Shown here piece by piece: positions 41,515 through 50,971 of a DNA stretch of 64,000 nucleotides. The notes below the pieces were generated by a model. That model made no database searches and had not been told where the DNA came from. It saw only the letters and a list, made by a program, of their open reading frames with translations. A program made the translations under genes and the position numbers. Every line of letters starts with the position of its first letter. Within the stretch, counting starts at the first letter, position 1. The stretch is from an uncultured Clostridia bacterium (lineage in GTDB: Bacteria > Bacillota > Clostridia > UBA1381): positions 1-64,000 of the forward strand of contig CANQKM010000007.1 in NCBI GenBank assembly GCA_947624485.1. Reading direction: 5' to 3'.

Positions 41515-43146
<1,632 letters not shown>

Positions 43147-43191
43147 TAAACAGCGGGGACACTAAAGTAAAATACGCAGGGACACTAAAAT

Positions 43192-43225
43192 AGGGGACAC
43201 TAAAATTTTAGTGTCCCCTATTTTT
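43192..43225. terminator. shared terminator of groEL and the DUF1015 gene
   Basis: A perfect 14 bp stem (43192-43205 with 43206-43219), built on GGGGACACTAAAA, is followed by T residues. Two further partial copies of the same arm, at 43155-43166 and 43179-43190, lie just before it. It overlaps the stop codon of the convergent DUF1015 gene at its distal T run. Confidence 0.85.
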
Positions 43226-44475
43226 CATTTTATCCGTTTTGCTTCAAGATAGAACCGCTTGTCTGCCGCCTCACCCATAGAGAACGTCTTGCGCGGAAGC
43301 GAGCCGTCCTTTATGACCGTTTCAAACAGTTCGTTCTTGCCCATTGCGTCAACCATAAAGCCTATCGTGTTTTCCTCGGAAGCAAGCTTTTTCACAACGT
43401 CGTTTCCGTGAATGTAATCTATCCTGCCGCCGTTTTCGGCAAGGTACTTGTCGAGAAAATTCTGCAGCGTACCCACAGGAAGATTTGACGAGGGATTTTC
43501 CACGTATATGCTGCCCTCGTTACCGGCGTACGCGTAATCTATCCGCTGTCCCTTGTCACCCGTTTTGTAATACGACTTGAGCGCCGCGAGCAGCTTTTCG
43601 GGATCGGTATCGAATATCACACGCTGTATCGGCTCAAATTCAAGCGCGTCGTCGTGGATATTCATAACCTCCGCGAGCGCGTACCGCGCGGGGTGGGTTT
43701 CGCGTTCCTTTTCGGTGAGGTCTTTTTTTATCTCGTCCCAGCACGACTTTGCCGTCGCGAGCGAGTGGTTGCCGTCGCCCGCCGCGAACATCAATACGCC
43801 CTTATCGTTCACGCCGTACTTTTTGCGGAACGCGTCCTTGTCGCCCAGTTTGTCGATTTTCGCGAGTATGCCGCGCTTTACCTCGTCGTCAACGAGATAG
43901 CCGGCGAGGTGTCCCGAATTTTTCATCAGGTCGAAGTCGTAGAGCTTGTCGAACCGCGCCTTCTGCTCCGCGAGCGGCTCTATTATATTTTTCTCGCGGT
44001 CGTCTATCAGCATTATTATGTGCGGCAGTTCAAGCGGCGCGCCGAGACGGACGCGCTTACGGGGCGGTATGCGCTCGACAATTGTGCCTTCGGTGGCGCG
44101 GATTTTCGACTGTGAGCCTTTCGTGTAGTCGTATTCTTCAAGGTCGAGCGCGCCTATAATGCCGCGGCGCGTTCTGCCGTCGGACTGCATGCGCTCGACG
44201 TAAATGAGCGAGTCGAGTATTTCGAGGAACAGTCCGTCGTCAAGGTAACGCCGCATTGTTTCGTTTATGCTTTCTATGCGTTTTTCGCCGTTTTCCTCGC
44301 CGAGGTACACCTCGGGATATATGATGTTGAGCGTTGACGGACTGCCGCCCACTATGCGCCGCACATCCTCCCAGTACGACGGCTCGGACGTGTACTGGTC
44401 GCACGCCACAACGCTCCATTTCGTGAAATCTACACCTTGCGGAATGAGTATGTCCGCCGATTTGAATATTGACAT
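43225..44475 (-). CDS. DUF1015 family protein
   Basis: This 416-residue cytoplasmic protein belongs to the DUF1015 family, which has been linked to SerB-like or kinase functions only by prediction. The family features are seen in the opening IPQGVDFTKWSVVACDQYTSEPSYW, recorded here as a landmark in two halves (IPQGVDFTKW, SVVACDQYTSEPSYW), and in FAAGDGNHSLATAKSCW near residues 218-234 and MVDAMGKNELF near 379-389. The frame extends 13 codons upstream, but GGAGG lies 6 bases before the ATG at 44475. It is a single gene, convergent with groEL and divergent from a predicted non-coding RNA. Confidence 0.9.
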   Translation of the reverse strand: MSIFKSADILIPQGVDFTKWSVVACDQYTSEPSYWEDVRRIVGGSPSTLNIIYPEVYLGEENGEKRIESINETMRRYLDDGLFLEILDSLIYVERMQSDGRTRRGIIGALDLEEYDYTKGSQSKIRATEGTIVERIPPRKRVRLGAPLELPHIIMLIDDREKNIIEPLAEQKARFDKLYDFDLMKNSGHLAGYLVDDEVKRGILAKIDKLGDKDAFRKKYGVNDKGVLMFAAGDGNHSLATAKSCWDEIKKDLTEKERETHPARYALAEVMNIHDDALEFEPIQRVIFDTDPEKLLAALKSYYKTGDKGQRIDYAYAGNEGSIYVENPSSNLPVGTLQNFLDKYLAENGGRIDYIHGNDVVKKLASEENTIGFMVDAMGKNELFETVIKDGSLPRKTFSMGEAADKRFYLEAKRIK

Positions 44476-44507
44476 TTTTGTCCTCCTTTTTCTCCCCGTA
44501 TTTACAC

Positions 44508-44537
44508 TTGACAACGTTACTTATCTTATGCTATACT
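44508..44537 (+). promoter_or_regulatory. promoter of predicted non-coding RNA 1
   Basis: TTGACA (44508-44513) and TATACT (44532-44537) are separated by 18 bases. The predicted start, 6-7 bases after the -10 box, coincides with the first base of the long closing stem at 44543. Confidence 0.8.
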
Positions 44538-44542
44538 GTTTT

Positions 44543-44718
44543 GCCAAATAATATCAACAATTTAACATCTTTTTTTCTCGTCACGTGTTTTTTTGTTAAG
44601 CGAAAAATGCTTGCTCCTTTCAATGATGCGTGCGAGAAATCTACACATTGTTGATATTATTTGGCGATAATACGGAGTAATGCGTTTTTGGCGCGTTACT
44701 CTGTGACGCGCTTTTTTT
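44543..44718 (+). ncRNA. predicted structured RNA 1 (unknown family, 6S-like topology) with terminator
   Basis: The transcript would begin with a 19-base arm (44543-44561) that pairs perfectly with 44647-44665. Inside it, TTTCTCG-T-CACG pairs with CGTG-CGAGAAA, leaving an asymmetric internal loop of about 12 and 7 bases; such a closed rod with a central bubble resembles 6S RNA, though the body is shorter. It is followed by an intrinsic terminator, GCGCGTTAC (44691-44699) with GTGACGCGC (44703-44711) and seven T. A 13 bp hairpin, 44672-44684 with 44692-44704, excludes that terminator. No open frame with a ribosome binding site lies inside, and no plus-strand gene follows. The family is not identified. 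Confidence 0.65.
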
Positions 44719-44735
44719 GTTGCTGCACTTTCAGG

Positions 44736-44945
44736 TCGGGCGACCGCAAGGGTCGCCCCTACGTGAGGCCCCCTTTGCTACGGCGTTTGTTCGCAAGCGA
44801 ACACGCCTACAACACGCAAGCGTGTTGTTCACTTGTCAAAGGGGGCTGTCACGCGTAGCGTGACTGGGGGATTCCTTTTTTCAATTTTTACATTGAATCC
44901 CTCCACCGCCTTCGGCGGTCCCCCTCCCTTTAACAAGGGAGGCTT
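44736..44945. repeat. palindromic intergenic repeat, copy C (CCCTTT/AAAGGG variant)
   Basis: This cluster of hairpins fills the gap between the predicted RNA and ybaK. It holds GGGCGACC-GCAAG-GGTCGCCC at 44738-44757, a long arm pair GCCCCCTTTG / CAAAGGGGGC enclosing TGTTCGCAAGCGAACA and CAACACGCAAGCGTGTTG, the hairpin GTCACGCGTAGCGTGAC, and complementary ends GGGGGATT / AATCCCTC followed by CTCCCTTTAACAAGGGAG. It has the same plan as copies A, B, D and E but a third core sequence. No gene is supported. Confidence 0.8.
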
Positions 44946-44964
44946 ACTTGCACCCCAACTCCCG

Positions 44965-45453
44965 CTATTTCACAATATCCTCAAACACACACCCTGTAGC
45001 TTTCTGCAAATCATCTGGCGAGAGCAGCACGGTGCAGCCGCACTTACCGCCGCTGACGGCAACGGTATCAAGCTCCCTCGCGGACACATGCACATACGTC
45101 GGGTACTTCTTTTTCATACCTATCGGCGACACGCCGCCGCGGATGTATCCCGTAAGCTGCAAAAGTTCCTTTACGTGTATCATCTCCGCCTTTTTGTTGC
45201 CCGATACCTTCGCGAGCTTTTTCAGGTCGACCTCGTCCGCGACCGGTATGCAGCACACCGCAATCCCCGTCTTGTCGCCGCGCGCGACGAGCGTCTTGAA
45301 CGACTTTTCGGGCGGTATGCCGGTTATTTCGGCTATTTTTTCACCGAAATGCTCCCCCACCTCGTCCGCCTCGTATTCGACGGTCTCGTATTTTATTTTC
45401 GCGGCGTTTAGAAGCCGCATCGCGTTTGTTACGTTTTTCTTATCCTTTGCCAT
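44965..45453 (-). CDS. ybaK: Cys-tRNA(Pro)/Cys-tRNA(Cys) deacylase
   Basis: YbaK/EbsC hydrolyses mischarged Cys-tRNA(Pro). The 162-residue cytoplasmic protein shows KSFKTLVARGD near residues 50-60, with the catalytic-type lysine, and the family signature GYIRGGVSPIGMKKK near 103-117, and ends with a short helix. Length is typical. It starts 8 bases after the mutS2 stop, with AGGTGA as ribosome binding site, so the two genes form an operon. Confidence 0.95.
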   Translation of the reverse strand: MAKDKKNVTNAMRLLNAAKIKYETVEYEADEVGEHFGEKIAEITGIPPEKSFKTLVARGDKTGIAVCCIPVADEVDLKKLAKVSGNKKAEMIHVKELLQLTGYIRGGVSPIGMKKKYPTYVHVSARELDTVAVSGGKCGCTVLLSPDDLQKATGCVFEDIVK

Positions 45454-45461
45454 TTTCTCAC

Positions 45462-47855
45462 CTATTTTAACTCCACAATCGTCACGCCGTCCTCGCCTTC
45501 GCCGTACTTGCCGAGCCTGTAGGATGTGACGTAACGGTGCTTCCTCAAATTCTCCTGTATACCCTTTCGCAGCACGCCCGTACCCTTGCCGTGGATTATG
45601 CTCACCGGCGAGATTCCCGCGAGGTAGCAGTCGTCGAGGAATTTTTCAACGTTCATCCACGCTTCGTCGAGCGTCTGACCGCGCACGTCAACCTCGGTCG
45701 TTGCCGTTTTCGCCTTCGACTCGAACGCTCTCGCCGGGCGCGCATACTTGTCGGCAAGCTCCTTTGTCGTCTTTTCCTCGACCTTTTTGAGGTTCGTGAT
45801 ATGCACGTCCATTTTTATAATGCCCGCCTGCACGCGCACGTTGCCGTTTTTGTCGGGTTCTTTTAATACCGTCGCTTCCTGGTTCATGTCGGCGATTTTT
45901 ACGAGCATGCCCGGTTTTAAGTTTTTCGGCGGATCGGAGAATGTTTTTTTCGGCTTTGCCGCGCGAGCCATTGCCTTGTCAATGGTGTCCTCTTTTTTAT
46001 TGAGCTTTTCGCGCATCGCGGCTGTTTTTTTGTCAAAGCCGCTTGTCATGCCCTTTTGACGCATTTTTTCAAGGTCGCGTATTATGGCGTTCGCCTCATC
46101 CTTCGCGTCCATTACGAGTATTTTCGCCTCGCGCCGCGCGTCGTCGAGTATGCGCGACTTGCTCTCCTTGACCTTTATGCGCTCGTTCTCGACCTGTCGA
46201 CGCAAATCCTTTAACTCGTTTTTCAGCCTGCGCGCCTCGTCCGCGTCGCTCCTTGCTCTGGCGCGGTTCTGCTCGAGGTCGGTTATAACGTCCTCAAACT
46301 TTATATCCTCGTCGGAAAGAATGTCGTTCGCGCGGTCTATGACGCGCTCGTCAAGTCCGAGCCTGCGTGAAATAGCGAACGCGTTCGACTTGCCCGGCAC
46401 GCCGATAAGCAGCTTGTACGTCGGGCGCAGCGTCGCCACGTCAAACTCGCACGACGCATTTTCAACCCTGTCTGTCGAGAGCGCGAAAAGCTTAAGCTCG
46501 CTGTAATGTGTCGTCGCAACGGTTTTAGCGCCGCGCGAGCGCAGAAATTCAAGAATCGCTATCGCAAGCGCCGCGCCTTCGGTCGGATCTGTGCCCGCTC
46601 CAAGCTCGTCGAACAGCACGAGTGAATTATAGCCCGCTTTTTTTAGAATTTTGACTATGTTTACCATGTGCGATGAAAACGTTGACAGGCTCTGCTCTAT
46701 CGACTGTTCGTCGCCGATGTCGGCGTACACGTCCGTAAACACAGCCGCCTCGCTGTTGTCCTGCGCCGGTATGTGAAGTCCGGCGGCAGCCATTAGAGAG
46801 AACAGTCCTATCGTTTTGAGCGTCACCGTTTTGCCGCCGGTGTTGGGGCCTGTGACAACAAGCGTGTCGTACTCGCCGCCCAAACTTATGTCGTTCGCGA
46901 CGACCGTATCCTTGTCGATAAGCGGATGACGCGCTTTTTTATAGCGCAGTTTGCCCTTATCGTTCAAAATCGGCTCGGTCGCGTTCATGTCGAGCGACAG
47001 TCTGCCCTTGCAGAAAATAAAGTCAAGCTCCGTAACGCTCTTGTAATCTACGAATACCGCGTGGCTGTGTTCCGCCGCGAGCGCGGAAAGCTCCGATAAA
47101 ATCCGCTCGATCTCGCGCTGCTCTCTGCCCCGAAGGTCGCGTATCTCGTTGTTGCTGTTCACGACGCTCATCGGCTCTATGAACAGCGTCGCGCCGGTCG
47201 AGGACGTGTCGTGGACGATGCCGTTTACCTCCTGGCGGTACTCGCTGCGCACCGGTATGACGTACCTGTCGGAGCGCATCGTCACGATCGGATCCTGCAG
47301 GAATTTGCGGTAGTGGTTCGAGCGCACCATCGAGTCGAGCGTTTCCTTGATTTTCGCGTTGAGATTTCGTATTTTGCGGCGTATTGTGTTAAGCTCCGGC
47401 GACGCGTCGTCCGCGATTTCGTTTTCGGAGATTACGCAGGAGTTTATCCTGTCCTCAACGGCTTTCGCGGTGATTATTTCCGCTTCGATTTCATGCAATG
47501 CGGCGCAGTCGTCCGCCGTTTCACCGAGGTACGACTTCATGCGCCGCGCGATGTAAAGCAGGCGCGATATTGCCGTAAGCTCACCCGCGTGCAGGACGCC
47601 GCCGCGTTCCGCGCGTTTTACCGAACCCGTGACGTTTTCCGCCGACAGGTTTACGGGCGGTGAGCCGAGCTTTAATATTGCCGACACCGCCTCGGTCGTT
47701 TCGTGCTGCGCTTTTTTCGCGTCGTCAACCTCGGAAAACGGCACGAGAGACAGTATGCGCTTTTTTACATCCGCGCTCTCCGTGTACGACGCGAGCCGCT
47801 CCAGTATTTTGTCAAATTCAAGCGTTTTCAGTGTTTTGGTTTGTTTGTTTGCCAT
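45462..47855 (-). CDS. mutS2: endonuclease MutS2
   Basis: MutS2 is a DNA-structure and ribosome-collision acting ATPase with a C-terminal nuclease domain; it limits homologous recombination and, in Bacillus, splits collided ribosomes. The 797-residue protein has a helical lever/clamp region, the Walker A loop GPNTGGKT at 336-343, Walker B in LVLFDELGAGTDP, a long charged coiled coil (about 490-620), a KOW-like region (PGMLVKIADMNQEATVL) and an Smr domain in the last 75 residues (VDVRGQTLDEA, IIHGKGTGVLR). The mismatch recognition domain of MutS is absent, as expected. The frame opens earlier, but AAGGAA before the ATG at 47855 gives the family start (TKTLKTLEFDKIL). Confidence 0.96.
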   Translation of the reverse strand: MANKQTKTLKTLEFDKILERLASYTESADVKKRILSLVPFSEVDDAKKAQHETTEAVSAILKLGSPPVNLSAENVTGSVKRAERGGVLHAGELTAISRLLYIARRMKSYLGETADDCAALHEIEAEIITAKAVEDRINSCVISENEIADDASPELNTIRRKIRNLNAKIKETLDSMVRSNHYRKFLQDPIVTMRSDRYVIPVRSEYRQEVNGIVHDTSSTGATLFIEPMSVVNSNNEIRDLRGREQREIERILSELSALAAEHSHAVFVDYKSVTELDFIFCKGRLSLDMNATEPILNDKGKLRYKKARHPLIDKDTVVANDISLGGEYDTLVVTGPNTGGKTVTLKTIGLFSLMAAAGLHIPAQDNSEAAVFTDVYADIGDEQSIEQSLSTFSSHMVNIVKILKKAGYNSLVLFDELGAGTDPTEGAALAIAILEFLRSRGAKTVATTHYSELKLFALSTDRVENASCEFDVATLRPTYKLLIGVPGKSNAFAISRRLGLDERVIDRANDILSDEDIKFEDVITDLEQNRARARSDADEARRLKNELKDLRRQVENERIKVKESKSRILDDARREAKILVMDAKDEANAIIRDLEKMRQKGMTSGFDKKTAAMREKLNKKEDTIDKAMARAAKPKKTFSDPPKNLKPGMLVKIADMNQEATVLKEPDKNGNVRVQAGIIKMDVHITNLKKVEEKTTKELADKYARPARAFESKAKTATTEVDVRGQTLDEAWMNVEKFLDDCYLAGISPVSIIHGKGTGVLRKGIQENLRKHRYVTSYRLGKYGEGEDGVTIVELK

Positions 47856-47919
47856 TGTTTTGTTCCTTTTTTGTGGTAAATTGGGATTTAGCGGTGTATT
47901 GACGGCGAGCGGCACACAT

Positions 47920-48184
47920 CGTGAGCCTCCCCTCGAGGGGAGGTGGCATCGCGAAGCGATGACGGAGAGGTGGCAACGAATTTTAGGAAACCACCTCTCA
48001 GTCGCCTTCGGCGACAGCTCCCCTCAAGGGGAGCCTTACGTAGGGGTGAACCGTGTTCGCCCACATAAACCCCTCAGTCACACTACGTGTGACAGCTCCC
48101 CTATTAGGGGAGCCATACGGCGTGCGCCGCATATCGTGAGCCTCCCCTATTAGGGGAGGTGGCGCCGAAGGCGTCGGAGGGGTT
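47920..48184. repeat. palindromic intergenic repeat, copy D (one TTGAGG-type and one ATTAGG-type unit in tandem)
   Basis: The first unit (47920-48031) has CCTCCCCTCGAGGGGAGG, ATCGCGAAGCGAT, GAGAGGTGG / CCACCTCTC, GTCGCCTTCGGCGAC and CTCCCCTCAAGGGGAG. The second (48062-48184) has AAACCCCTC, TCACACTACGTGTGA, CTCCCCTATTAGGGGAG twice, CGCCGAAGGCG and GAGGGGTTT. Between them lies a GTAGGGG...CGCCC segment. Both core variants are therefore present side by side. The whole 357-base gap between mutS2 and the GH43 gene is repeat; short open frames across it are by-products. Confidence 0.85.
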
Positions 48185-48212
48185 TTACACATCTAAATCA
48201 CAATTTATCCCA

Positions 48213-49715
48213 TTATTCCACCGCGAACCGCGTTATTTTCGCCGCTGCGGTTGTTTTTGTATCCGACTGTACATAAACGCCGACCAGTACACCGGTAAAG
48301 CAGCGTTCGGCGATGTCGGTTGTTATGAATTTTGCCGAAGCCGTTCCGGTGGATATGTATTCACCGCCGTCTGCGGCATAATAAAATTCGTACTTTTCCG
48401 TGTCCGATTTTATCTTAAACTTAATTTTGCCTTTGGGTGCTTCCGCGCGGTATACTTCCTTTACAAAATCGTCCGCGCGCGCCGTCACTACTATATAATC
48501 TGCGCCGTTTTCACGTTTTTTCGCCACCGAATAAATATTATTCGGCGACAGGTACACGCAAAGTCCCGCCTCGTCTCCGTTTTCATTCGGAGTAAATTCA
48601 AGCTCGATTTCCGCCGCGCACTCAAAATCCGGCTGACGCACCGCCGCCATTGACGGGAAACCGCGCTTATCCGTCAGTTTTGCGTTCGGGCGAAGCGTCA
48701 TAGCTCCGTTTGAGCGCTTTATATAATCATCGTTCCGTCCGCGCACGAAAAGCCACGGCATTTCCCAGTCCGCAGATTGAAAATCACACGCGAAACCCTT
48801 GCTTATACGCTGCTCCGCGTTCGCTTCGTTTTCAATACGCGCCCTGTTATTTTCTGCTATAAACCAGCCGTCTATCCGGTTTACGGGCGATAAAAACGTT
48901 TCGCGTCCGAGCGTCGTTTTGCCCGACACATACGGTCTTGCCGCGAGATGCGCCATGTACCAATCGCCGCTTGGGCTTTCAATTAAGTCCGCGTGACCGG
49001 CGCACGAAATTTGCTTCGTCGTGTCGTTTCGGTTCGTAAGTATCGGATTGTGCGGACACGGCTCGTATTCGCCCCAAATACTGCGGCTTCTTGCGAGAAC
49101 AGCGGTGTGGTTTTCTCCCGTGCCGCCCTCGGCGGCAAGAAGGTAGTACCATCCGCCGATGTGATAAATATGCGGCGCTTCGAGCCAGCCTCCGCCCGTG
49201 CCTTCCCATACACGTTTTATTTCACCGATTACCTTCCCCGTTTTCGGGTTCATTTCGGCAAGCGATATGCCTTCGGTTTTGTATAGCTTGCTCCTGCTGC
49301 CGCAGTCGTTGGCGCAGCAGTACATTTTTCCGCCGTCAAACAGTATTGACGGATCTATCCCGTCCATATCCGTCCACACCGCGTCCGACCATTTGCCGCG
49401 CGGATCGGCCGCGGAAATTATAAAATTGCCCTTGCCGCTGAATGTCGCGATAATGTAGAAAACGCCGTCGTTATACCGAATCGTCGGCGCCCACACTCCG
49501 CCCGACGCTTCCGCTTCGGACAAGGGAAGCTGTGACGGGCGCGTTACGGCGTTAGCGATATGCTCCCAATTTATCAGGTCGGTGCTGTGGTAAATCGGTA
49601 TCGCGGGAAAATACTCGAACGTACTCGTCGCGAGGTAATAGTCGTTTCCGACGCGGCACACGCTCGGATCGGGGTTAAAGCCGCGTATTACGGGATTTAA
49701 ATATTTATATCTCAT
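48213..49715 (-). CDS. GH43 family glycoside hydrolase (arabinofuranosidase/xylosidase type)
   Basis: This 500-residue enzyme has no signal peptide and acts inside the cell on arabinose- or xylose-containing oligosaccharides. The five-bladed propeller (about 1-290) keeps the three acidic residues of GH43: the base aspartate in FNPDPSV (near 14-20), the pKa-modulating aspartate in GIDPSI (near 118-123) and the acid glutamate in WLEAPHIY (near 176-183). A C-terminal beta-sandwich (about 310-500) is of the type joined to GH43 xylosidases. The ATG overlaps the 3' end of the DUF1961 gene by 11 bases and has no ribosome binding site of its own, which suggests translational coupling. Arabinan side chains of pectin are a plausible substrate. 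Confidence 0.92.
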   Translation of the reverse strand: MRYKYLNPVIRGFNPDPSVCRVGNDYYLATSTFEYFPAIPIYHSTDLINWEHIANAVTRPSQLPLSEAEASGGVWAPTIRYNDGVFYIIATFSGKGNFIISAADPRGKWSDAVWTDMDGIDPSILFDGGKMYCCANDCGSRSKLYKTEGISLAEMNPKTGKVIGEIKRVWEGTGGGWLEAPHIYHIGGWYYLLAAEGGTGENHTAVLARSRSIWGEYEPCPHNPILTNRNDTTKQISCAGHADLIESPSGDWYMAHLAARPYVSGKTTLGRETFLSPVNRIDGWFIAENNRARIENEANAEQRISKGFACDFQSADWEMPWLFVRGRNDDYIKRSNGAMTLRPNAKLTDKRGFPSMAAVRQPDFECAAEIELEFTPNENGDEAGLCVYLSPNNIYSVAKKRENGADYIVVTARADDFVKEVYRAEAPKGKIKFKIKSDTEKYEFYYAADGGEYISTGTASAKFITTDIAERCFTGVLVGVYVQSDTKTTAAAKITRFAVE

Positions 49716-50367
49716 ACACTTTTAAATTTGAATACTCGCCTATCATCGGCGCCATTTGCCTGAAGCCTATCTTGCCGCCGCCAAGCACCGCGCCGTATTC
49801 CACACCGTCGTCCTGCCACGAGAACACCGTCAAATCGTTTATCGCAAACTCGATTTTGCCGTACTTTTTCGTGAGGCAGATGTGGTAGCTCTCAAACGCG
49901 TCGTCACAGTTCGGGATTGGATCAGCGCCCTGCACGACCAAGTGAAAACCCTTGCTCTTGCGCAGGTTGCACGTGTGGAAGCCGCGCTCCTCGTCCCACT
50001 TGCGGCGGAAGTACGACACGTGGTACGCGTTTATGTCGCCGGAGTGGTAGAGGTTGTACTGTCCGTCACGCGGCGCGAGCGACGGATCAAACAAGTCCTC
50101 GCCCCTGCAGCCCTTCGCGCTGAAAAACATTATCGCAAGACCGGGTTCTTCGATCGGGCGGAAATCCCATTCTATGCACACGTCCGACGGAAAGTCGACA
50201 TCGCACCAGTACACGAAATTCGACTTCTGCCCAAGATCCGCCGAAAGCGCGTTTTTCATCCGCATTTTTCCGTTTTCAAAATAAATTTCCGCGCTGCCCT
50301 CAAGGCGAAAGCCCTTCACATCCTCCGCGCATGACAGCTTGTTTTCATATATTAACCTTTTTCCCAT
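49705..50367 (-). CDS. DUF1961 (YesU-like) family protein
   Basis: The 220-residue protein has no signal peptide and a beta-rich, jelly-roll-like pattern (WDFRPIEEPGLAIMFFSAKG, INAYHVSYFRRKWDEERGFHTCNLRKSKG given as landmarks near residues 70-150 in short form: INAYHVSYFRRKW, RGFHTCNLRKSKG). It resembles DUF1961, the family of Bacillus subtilis YesU, which is encoded in the rhamnogalacturonan utilisation region of that species. The biochemical activity is not established. The frame starts earlier, but GGAGG is 7 bases before the ATG at 50367. It is first in a two-gene unit with the GH43 enzyme and overlaps its start. Confidence 0.8.
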   Translation of the reverse strand: MGKRLIYENKLSCAEDVKGFRLEGSAEIYFENGKMRMKNALSADLGQKSNFVYWCDVDFPSDVCIEWDFRPIEEPGLAIMFFSAKGCRGEDLFDPSLAPRDGQYNLYHSGDINAYHVSYFRRKWDEERGFHTCNLRKSKGFHLVVQGADPIPNCDDAFESYHICLTKKYGKIEFAINDLTVFSWQDDGVEYGAVLGGGKIGFRQMAPMIGEYSNLKVYEI

Positions 50368-50396
50368 GCGTAATCCTCCTTGCCGCACGCCGTTAC

Positions 50397-50423
50397 AAAA
50401 AAGTCACGAGCCTTGCCCATGAC
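50397..50423 (-). terminator. terminator of the cysS-lipoprotein operon
   Basis: On the minus strand GTCATGGGC and GCTCGTGAC pair (two G-T) around a 3-base loop, followed by six T residues. It lies 12 bases beyond the lipoprotein gene stop. Confidence 0.88.
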
Positions 50424-50435
50424 CTTTTGCTTTTA

Positions 50436-50957
50436 TTATCCCTCCGGCTTGTACTCCGGCACTATTTCCTCAAGTCTTGCCGCCGCGTTCGACGCAAGCT
50501 GACGCAGCAGAGCCTTCTGCTCGTCTCCCGCGCCGCTGCCCGCCGTTATCTCGATAAGACAGCCGCGGTCGTACACGTGGATTGTCGGGTACGCGATATA
50601 CGTTTCCTGTCCGAGGCTTTCCAGAAGCTCCGCGTCCTGACGCATAGCCTTCTGCTGCTCGTAATAGTCGAAAATCTGCTGATAGCCCATCTCGTCGTTA
50701 AACTGTATAAGCTTGACCTCAACGGGATCGTACTGACCGAGCGGATCGCTCACGTACAGAACAGACGAGCGGTTGCCGTCGCGAGTTGTTTCGCTGATTA
50801 CCGGAATATAACCCGCGTACGTCGTAACGTCGTCAATCGTCACAAGCTCCGTCGGCTCGATCTGCGGTATTTCCTTTTTCTGTTCAGCCTTTGAGCCGCA
50901 CGCGCAAAGGCTTGCAGCCGACAAAAGAGCCGCCGCGCATAAAATTATCCTTTTCAT
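50436..50957 (-). CDS. lipoprotein of unknown function
   Basis: The 173-residue product has a lipoprotein signal peptide ending in the lipobox SLCAC, so the cysteine near residue 20 would be acylated by Lgt and the protein held on the outer face of the membrane. The mature part is acidic and contains predicted alpha/beta elements (SVLYVSDPLG, MGYQQIFDYYEQQKAM) without a motif I recognise. The frame extends far upstream into the transketolase gene, but GGAGG lies 7 bases before the ATG at 50957, and the signal peptide begins there. It is the last gene of the operon, 14 bases after the transketolase subunit. Confidence 0.8.
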   Translation of the reverse strand: MKRIILCAAALLSAASLCACGSKAEQKKEIPQIEPTELVTIDDVTTYAGYIPVISETTRDGNRSSVLYVSDPLGQYDPVEVKLIQFNDEMGYQQIFDYYEQQKAMRQDAELLESLGQETYIAYPTIHVYDRGCLIEITAGSGAGDEQKALLRQLASNAAARLEEIVPEYKPEG

Positions 50958-50971
50958 GTCCGCCCCTCCGT

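Noticed and set aside
47998..48192. 64-codon minus-strand open frame within repeat copy D (and the similar frame 19431-19643)
   Set aside because: Both are translations of the palindromic repeat in the same frame, share the same peptide pattern, lack a ribosome binding site, and are best seen as by-products of the repeat.
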